Below are positions 6,384 through 9,825 of a stretch of DNA of 9,825 bases, piece after piece (within the stretch, counting starts at the first letter, position 1; every line of letters begins with the position of its first letter). Source of the DNA: Anaerolineales bacterium (lineage in GTDB: Bacteria; Chloroflexota; Anaerolineae; 4572-78; J111); assembly GCA_012032575.1 (NCBI GenBank), contig JAAUSP010000261.1, forward strand, positions 1-9,825, written 5' to 3'. The translations under genes and the position numbers were made by a program. The notes under the pieces were generated by a model. That model did not search any database, had not been told where the DNA came from, and saw only the letters and a list, made by a program, of their open reading frames with translations.

Positions 6384-6412
6384 AGTATAGCACTGCGTAG
6401 AAGGGCTGTCAA
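6384..6412 (-). promoter_or_regulatory. Consensus sigma-70 promoter of the FHA-FGE operon
   Basis: On the minus strand a perfect TTGACA (6412 to 6407) is followed after exactly 17 bases by TATACT (6389 to 6384), one base off the consensus TATAAT. Transcription should begin near 6377, leaving a leader of about 28 bases with a purine-rich GGGAAGG before ATG 6349. Confidence 0.75.
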
Positions 6413-6420
6413 CGGGCAAA

Positions 6421-6877
6421 AGTGTATGCTCGTTCGATGTCTGGCAAAAGTGGGCCGGCCAGCAAGAAGCGGTCCAAACTGCTGCCGTTTTAGCCGATGT
6501 GACCGCCGGCCTCACCTCGGTTTATGTCTGGGCCGACCTGTAGCACAGCCCCGATCCGGCTCAACCGCATCTTTTGCCGCCGCTGGATGTCCAGGACATC
6601 ACCCTGGCCACCCGACCTGAGCGGCCCGGTGGAAATCGAATTGACCATTCAGCGCACCGGAGAAACAGTTTTTGCCGGCCAGATCAGCACCGCCCAAATG
6701 AAACGCCCCATCGGCGAACTGGTCGCTTATCTGGGGCGTGAAAATGAATTTCCTCACGGCGTCTTTCTGATGACCGGCACCGGCCTCGTTCCGCCCGACA
6801 GCTACACGCTCCAGGCGGGGGATGTGGTCGAGATTACTATCGAGCGGATTGGGCAGTTGGTCAATCCGGTGCAATAA
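6421..6877 (+). pseudogene. Remnant of a fumarylacetoacetate-hydrolase-family (AraD1-like) gene
   Basis: The 3' part (about 6612-6877) encodes a clear FAH-family C-terminus: VEIELTIQRTGETVFAG, then MKRPIGELVAYLGRE, then FPHGVFLMTGTGLVPP, then GDVVEITIERIGQLVNPV. The 5' part, in another frame (6433-6600), reads FDVWQKWAGQQEAV... to HLLPPLDVQ, matching the N-terminal end of such proteins just before the conserved EVWAAGVTY-type segment. The middle, with the acidic metal ligands, is missing: VQ runs directly into DITLA, which fits the later strand before the C-terminal domain. There is also an in-frame TAG after VYVWADL (6541-6543) and a one-base shift at the CCC run 6611-6613. The family normally has about 290-330 residues; about 150 remain. 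The lost middle implies no catalytic activity. Its 3' end overlaps the convergent dehydratase by 17 bp. Assignment of the 5' part is from family memory. Confidence 0.7.
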
Positions 6878-7819
6878 CAGTCTTCAACGCCTCAAGGCTG
6901 ATATTCGCCCCGCACAAAACAATCACCACGTTTTGAGCGCTCAACCGCTCGGCTGTTTTCAGATAAGCCGCCACAGCCACGCCTGCCGCTCCCTCGATGA
7001 GCAGATGTTGGGTTTCGATGATCAGGCGCATGGCGGCTTTGATGTCGGCTTCGCTCACCAGCACAAACTCATCCACCAATTTTTGGCACCGCTCAAAGGT
7101 GATCGCCCCGGGCTCGATCCCCCCGGCGTGCCATCCGACAGAGTAGGCAGCGACTCCATTTCAACAATTTGGCCGGCCTTGACCGATTCGGCCATCACCG
7201 GGGAATTTTCGGGCAGGCAGCCGATGATTTTGATGTGTGGGCGAACGGCTTTGAGATACCCGGCAATACCGCTGATAAGTCCACCGCCGCCGACAGTAAC
7301 AAAAACGGCGTCAATCCGTTCCAACTGCCGGGCCAGTTCCACGCCAATTGTGCCCTGCCCGGCGATAATTTGCTCGTCGTTGTAGGGTGAAATATAAACC
7401 AGGCCCCGCTGACCGGCATAATCGCGGGCGTAGAGTTCGGTCAGGCCGCTGTCATGGCCGTAAGGATGAACCTGCGCCCCCAAGCGCCGGATCATCTCGA
7501 CTTTTACCGGTGAGGCGTTCTCCGGCACAAAAATCTGGCCGGGCAGCCCCAGCCGCTTGAGGCCGTAGGCCACCGCCGCCCCGTGATTGCCCGAAGAGGC
7601 CGTCACAATCCCCTGGGCGCGTTCCGCCGGGCTGAGACTGAGCAGTTTGTTCATCGCCCCGCGCAGCTTGAATGAGCCGGTATATTGCAGATTTTCCAGC
7701 TTGAGATAAACGTTACTCTGGCCCATTTCGCTCAGGGCCAGGGCATGATCCAGCGGCGTTTCGCGGATATAAGGCCGGATTCGTTCTTCGACCTGGGTAA
7801 ATTCGGAGGGAAGGTTCAT
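6861..7819 (-). CDS. Threonine/serine dehydratase (PLP), one frameshift
   Basis: A fold-type II PLP enzyme of the threonine ammonia-lyase group, which deaminates threonine to 2-oxobutyrate. Motifs counted from ATG 7819 are NLQYTGSFKLRG with the PLP lysine K51, SSGNHG (75-80) for the cofactor phosphate, and VGGGGLISG (176-184). The frame breaks at a C6 run (7119-7124 on the plus strand). One extra base would give the expected TPGGIEPGAITF and join the tail LVDEFVLVSEADIKAAM... to VVIVLCGANISLEALK, ending at the stop at 6861. The repaired protein is about 319 residues without an ACT domain, so it is the short type not inhibited by isoleucine; serine, threo-hydroxyaspartate or other hydroxy-amino acids are possible substrates. 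The start is ATG 7819 with only a weak AGAG upstream. Confidence 0.85.
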
Positions 7820-7857
7820 CAAGAATCAGCTCTTTCTGCTCAATTTAAACTCAGTAG

Positions 7858-7937
7858 ATCCAAATTTGAGGAGCCAGCATCCTCAGATGCGGCCCCGTTC
7901 GGCATCTAAGGATGCCTCACTCCTCGTAAAATTGGAT
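7858..7937. repeat. 80-bp imperfect palindrome, MITE/REP-like
   Basis: Outer ends ATCCAAATTTGAGGAG and, inverted from the right, ATCCAATTTTACGAGGAG are similar. Inside, GCATCCTCAGATGC (7877-7890) pairs with GCATCTAAGGATGC (7902-7915) at 13 of 14 positions around an 11-base loop (GGCCCCGTTCG). The whole can fold into a long stem. It sits between the DUF2442 gene and the threonine dehydratase, both on the minus strand. I see no convincing flanking target duplication. Confidence 0.75.
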
Positions 7938-7957
7938 TCACTGAAACTCGTAATCCT

Positions 7958-8275
7958 TCAAGCCCGAACTTTTCGACCTTCAAGCCATCTTTTAAGTGAC
8001 TCCTGGCTTTCTGCCGAAGGAAGGCCAATCAACAAATCAGCCGTCCTGATGTCTTCATCCAGGTCCGGCCAATGGATACCCTCGCCCTCCATAACCCAAT
8101 TCTTGCGCTCTGTGGGACTGCCATAGAATAACCGGGGATAATAAGCCAAAGGAACGGAAATTATACGACCATCCACCAAATCAACAATCAGATCATTTTC
8201 GGTGACTCTAACGGTAAGGGCTTTGGCAGCACCTTCTAATTTTTCCACCAAATATTTAGCCGTTGAACTGTTCAT
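7958..8275 (-). CDS. DUF2442 domain protein
   Basis: A 105-residue protein whose middle (VTENDLIVDLVDGRIISVPLAYYPRL, about residues 24-49) is the DUF2442 signature. The W at 67-69 (IHWPDLDEDI) and the closing DLLIGLPS segment are also typical. DUF2442 proteins are small and often encoded right beside DUF4160 proteins; the pair is widely suspected to be a toxin-antitoxin-like module, with DUF2442 the likely antitoxin, but I know of no proof. Here the two genes overlap by 20 bp and the ATG is preceded by GGAG about 8 bases upstream, inside the DUF4160 gene, so translation is probably coupled. Confidence 0.85.
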   Translation of the reverse strand: MNSSTAKYLVEKLEGAAKALTVRVTENDLIVDLVDGRIISVPLAYYPRLFYGSPTERKNWVMEGEGIHWPDLDEDIRTADLLIGLPSAESQESLKRWLEGRKVRA

Positions 8276-8492
8276 TCCACCGCTCCAAAATATAGGCTTG
8301 GTTTTCTTCGAGGATATTTATCATTCGCCGCAGTTCGCTTTGTTTAAAACGGCCAAGTTGGGCCGGTCGGATGGGATCGAGCCAAAATTTGGCTTCCTGT
8401 CCGGCCTTGCGAATGTGAATATGTGGGGGTTCATTTCGATCGGCTGAATAAAAGAAAAACCTGAATCCTTCAATTTCTAGTACAATTGGCAT
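8256..8492 (-). CDS. DUF4160 domain protein
   Basis: A 78-residue protein with the full DUF4160 pattern: a start MPIVLEIEGFRFFFYSADRN, the signature EPPHIHIRKAGQEAKFWLDP (about residues 21-40), and a C-terminal helix LRRMINILEENQAYILERWN. The HIH histidines after a PP pair are the family's most conserved polar residues. The partner gene DUF2442 overlaps its 3' end. The ATG at 8492 has only a weak AGGCA-type binding site. The biochemical function is not established; a toxin role is a hypothesis from gene pairing. Confidence 0.87.
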   Translation of the reverse strand: MPIVLEIEGFRFFFYSADRNEPPHIHIRKAGQEAKFWLDPIRPAQLGRFKQSELRRMINILEENQAYILERWNEQFNG

Positions 8493-8550
8493 CTATCTTG
8501 CCTGGTTTGCCCCTAAGAAATATACTTTCCCCACAGTTTATGGATATGTA

Positions 8551-8580
8551 ATTGTAGCATAAGCCCAGCCAATTTGATAA
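8551..8580 (-). promoter_or_regulatory. Candidate promoter of the DUF4160-DUF2442 pair
   Basis: On the minus strand TGC-TACAAT (8559 to 8551) forms an extended -10 element. A weak -35, TTATCA (8580 to 8575), lies 18 bases upstream. Transcription would start near 8544, about 50 bases before ATG 8492. The spacer and leader are AT-rich compared with the coding DNA. Confidence 0.4.
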
Positions 8581-8605
8581 ATTCAATTATTCGAGCGTCT
8601 ACCCC

Positions 8606-9366
8606 TCAACGCACCCAATAAATAACGGCGACCACCACCCCAATCACCACCACAATCCAGCGCAGCACCGCCGGTTTGATCCGACCCGCCAGTTTGCCCC
8701 CCAAAACACCGCCCAGCAACGCCCCGCCGGCCATCACCAGCGCGGCTGACCAGACCACCTGCCCGGAAAACAGAAAAAAATGGCGGCGGCAATGTTGACG
8801 CTAAACGCGACCGCCTGTTTCAGGGCGTTGAGCCGGGTCAGCGAGTCATCCAGGGTCACCCCCAGCGCGGCCAGCACAATCACGCTCAAGCCCGCACCGA
8901 AGTACCCGCCGTAAACGGCAGCCAGGCCCACCGGCAGCATCGCCCACGTCTCGGAGAGGGTCGAGCCGGTATGCTTGGAGCGGCGTAATAACCAGGCCCT
9001 CACCGGGTCCTGTATCGCCAGCAAAACCGAGGCCAGCAGAATCAAAAACGGGACCAGCGCCCGAAAAACGCGCTCGCCCGTGTTCAGCAGCAAAATACCG
9101 CCGATAACGCCCCCAATCACCCCCATCGGCAATAACAGCCACAGCCGCCGTTTTTGGCCCTGCAAATCCTTCTTCTGGGCCAGCGTCGCCCCCAGGTAGC
9201 CGGGACACAGGGCCACGGTATTGGTCACATTGGCGGCTACCGCCGGGATTCCGACCGCCGTGAGCATCGGGAAGGTAATCAGCGTCCCACCGCCGGCCAG
9301 AGCATTCACTGCTCCGGCGGCGACGGCTGCCAGACCAATCAGGAGAAATTCAAATCCACTGAGCAT
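8606..9366 (-). CDS. TauE/SafE-family membrane permease, one frameshift
   Basis: A multi-helix inner-membrane protein of the sulfite exporter TauE/SafE family (anion or small organic acid transport). ATG 9366 begins [20 protein letters not shown]. The family motif [15 protein letters not shown] follows (about 21-35), and its second-half counterpart [17 protein letters not shown] occurs near 153-169. The frame is lost at an A7 run (8774-8780). One additional A restores the natural ending [13 protein letters not shown], a glycine-rich helix ([17 protein letters not shown]) and [10 protein letters not shown], with a stop at 8606-8608. The repaired protein is about 253 residues, the normal length. 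It starts 3 bases after the SDR stop codon with no clear binding site, so it is probably translated by coupling in the same operon. Substrate unknown. Confidence 0.85.
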
Positions 9367-9369
9367 AGG

Positions 9370-9825
9370 CTACTGCGCCGAGATCCCGCCATCAATCACA
9401 ATACCGGCCCCGGTAATGTAAGGAGCTTCGTCGGAGGCCAGAAAGGCCGCCAGGGCGGCTATCTCTTCCGGTTTGCCCAATCGCTTTAACGGCGTTTCGG
9501 CAATCAGCCGGTTGATAATATTTTTGTCGTCCAGGCCCACGGAGGGGGTATCAATCGCGCCGGGCAAAATCGCCACCACCCGAATTTGCGGGGCCAGTTC
9601 CAGGGCCAGCCCACGGGTCAACGATAACATGCCGCCTTTGGCCGCCTGGTAAGCGATAAAATTGTGGACCCCAATAATACTCTGCACCGAGGCCGTGTTC
9701 AAAATTACCCCGCCGCCGCGCGCCCGCAAATGCGGCACAGCCAGTTTTGCTGGCCAAAAGACCGGGCGCAAGGTCACATCCAGTGTCCGCTGCCAGTTGT
9801 CAACCGTTGTTTCGAGCAGCGGCCT
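9370..9825 (-). CDS. SDR-family oxidoreductase, 5' end outside window
   Basis: The C-terminal 151 residues of a classical short-chain dehydrogenase/reductase (NAD(P)-dependent). The frame is open to the window edge, so the start and the N-terminal GxxxGxG nucleotide motif lie beyond 9825; a full protein of about 250 residues would need some 100 more. Visible are the helix-4 region VDNWQRTLDVTLRPVF with the conserved Asn, the strand VILNTASVQS with the catalytic Ser, YQAAK (the catalytic Tyr-x3-Lys pair), the IRVVAILPGAIDTP segment after the active site, and the C-terminal YITGAGIVIDGGISAQ. The GTG at 9777 is an internal valine, not a start. It is the upstream partner of the TauE/SafE gene (3 bp gap). 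Substrate cannot be told. Confidence 0.9.
   Translation of the reverse strand, partial: RPLLETTVDNWQRTLDVTLRPVFWPAKLAVPHLRARGGGVILNTASVQSIIGVHNFIAYQAAKGGMLSLTRGLALELAPQIRVVAILPGAIDTPSVGLDDKNIINRLIAETPLKRLGKPEEIAALAAFLASDEAPYITGAGIVIDGGISAQ

Noticed and set aside
8583..8792. 69-codon minus-strand frame rich in Gly and Arg
   Set aside because: It is the third, wrong frame over the 3' end of the TauE/SafE gene. The correct continuation after the A7 break gives a hydrophobic family-like C-terminus ending at 8606.
1..9825. tRNA, rRNA, CRISPR arrays or a complete transposase gene
   Set aside because: Read for these on both strands by eye; nothing convincing was found, though a small RNA could be missed without covariance-model searches.

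Overview
The window reads as a stretch of bacterial chromosome, most likely from an uncultivated Chloroflexota (Anaerolineae-like) organism. That placement is an inference from the mix of gene families (thioredoxin-TPR, ComB-like, FHA plus FGE-like, AraD1-type FAA hydrolase) and from many short palindromic intergenic repeats. It is not a database result. No rRNA, tRNA, CRISPR array or complete insertion sequence was seen.

Layout. The left edge (1-188) holds the end of an open minus-strand reading frame, abutted by a DUF559 (Vsr-like) nuclease gene of AT-richer composition. That gene runs into two GC-rich hairpins. Next, on the plus strand, come an M20 amidohydrolase (596-1789), a 141-bp IS66-type miniature element with 8-bp target duplications (1801-1957), a small membrane protein (2034-2405), a thioredoxin-TPR protein of the CnoX/YbbN type (2636-3619) and a ComB-like protein (3582-4268). 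Three hairpins built from 7-bp units sit before, between and after the last two genes.

From 4343 nearly everything is on the minus strand. A protein with two FHA domains and an N-terminal cysteine cluster (start corrected to 6349) lies behind a consensus sigma-70 promoter. A formylglycine-generating-enzyme-like gene follows 18 bp downstream. Behind that promoter lies the plus-strand wreck of a fumarylacetoacetate-hydrolase-family gene (about 6421-6877). Its end overlaps the end of a threonine dehydratase (6861-7819). Further upstream are an 80-bp palindrome, an overlapping DUF4160-DUF2442 pair (a possible toxin-antitoxin-like module), a TauE/SafE transporter and an SDR oxidoreductase that runs off the right edge.

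Two things need care. First, the FGE-like, threonine dehydratase and TauE genes each carry frameshifts at homopolymer runs. The proteins are otherwise well conserved, so consensus errors are as likely as real decay. Second, the FAA-hydrolase remnant is different: it appears to have lost its whole middle, which sequencing error cannot explain. The best candidates for something undescribed are the heptad-built palindromes that bracket genes, the IS66-type MITE, and the Cys-cluster/FHA/FGE-like operon.
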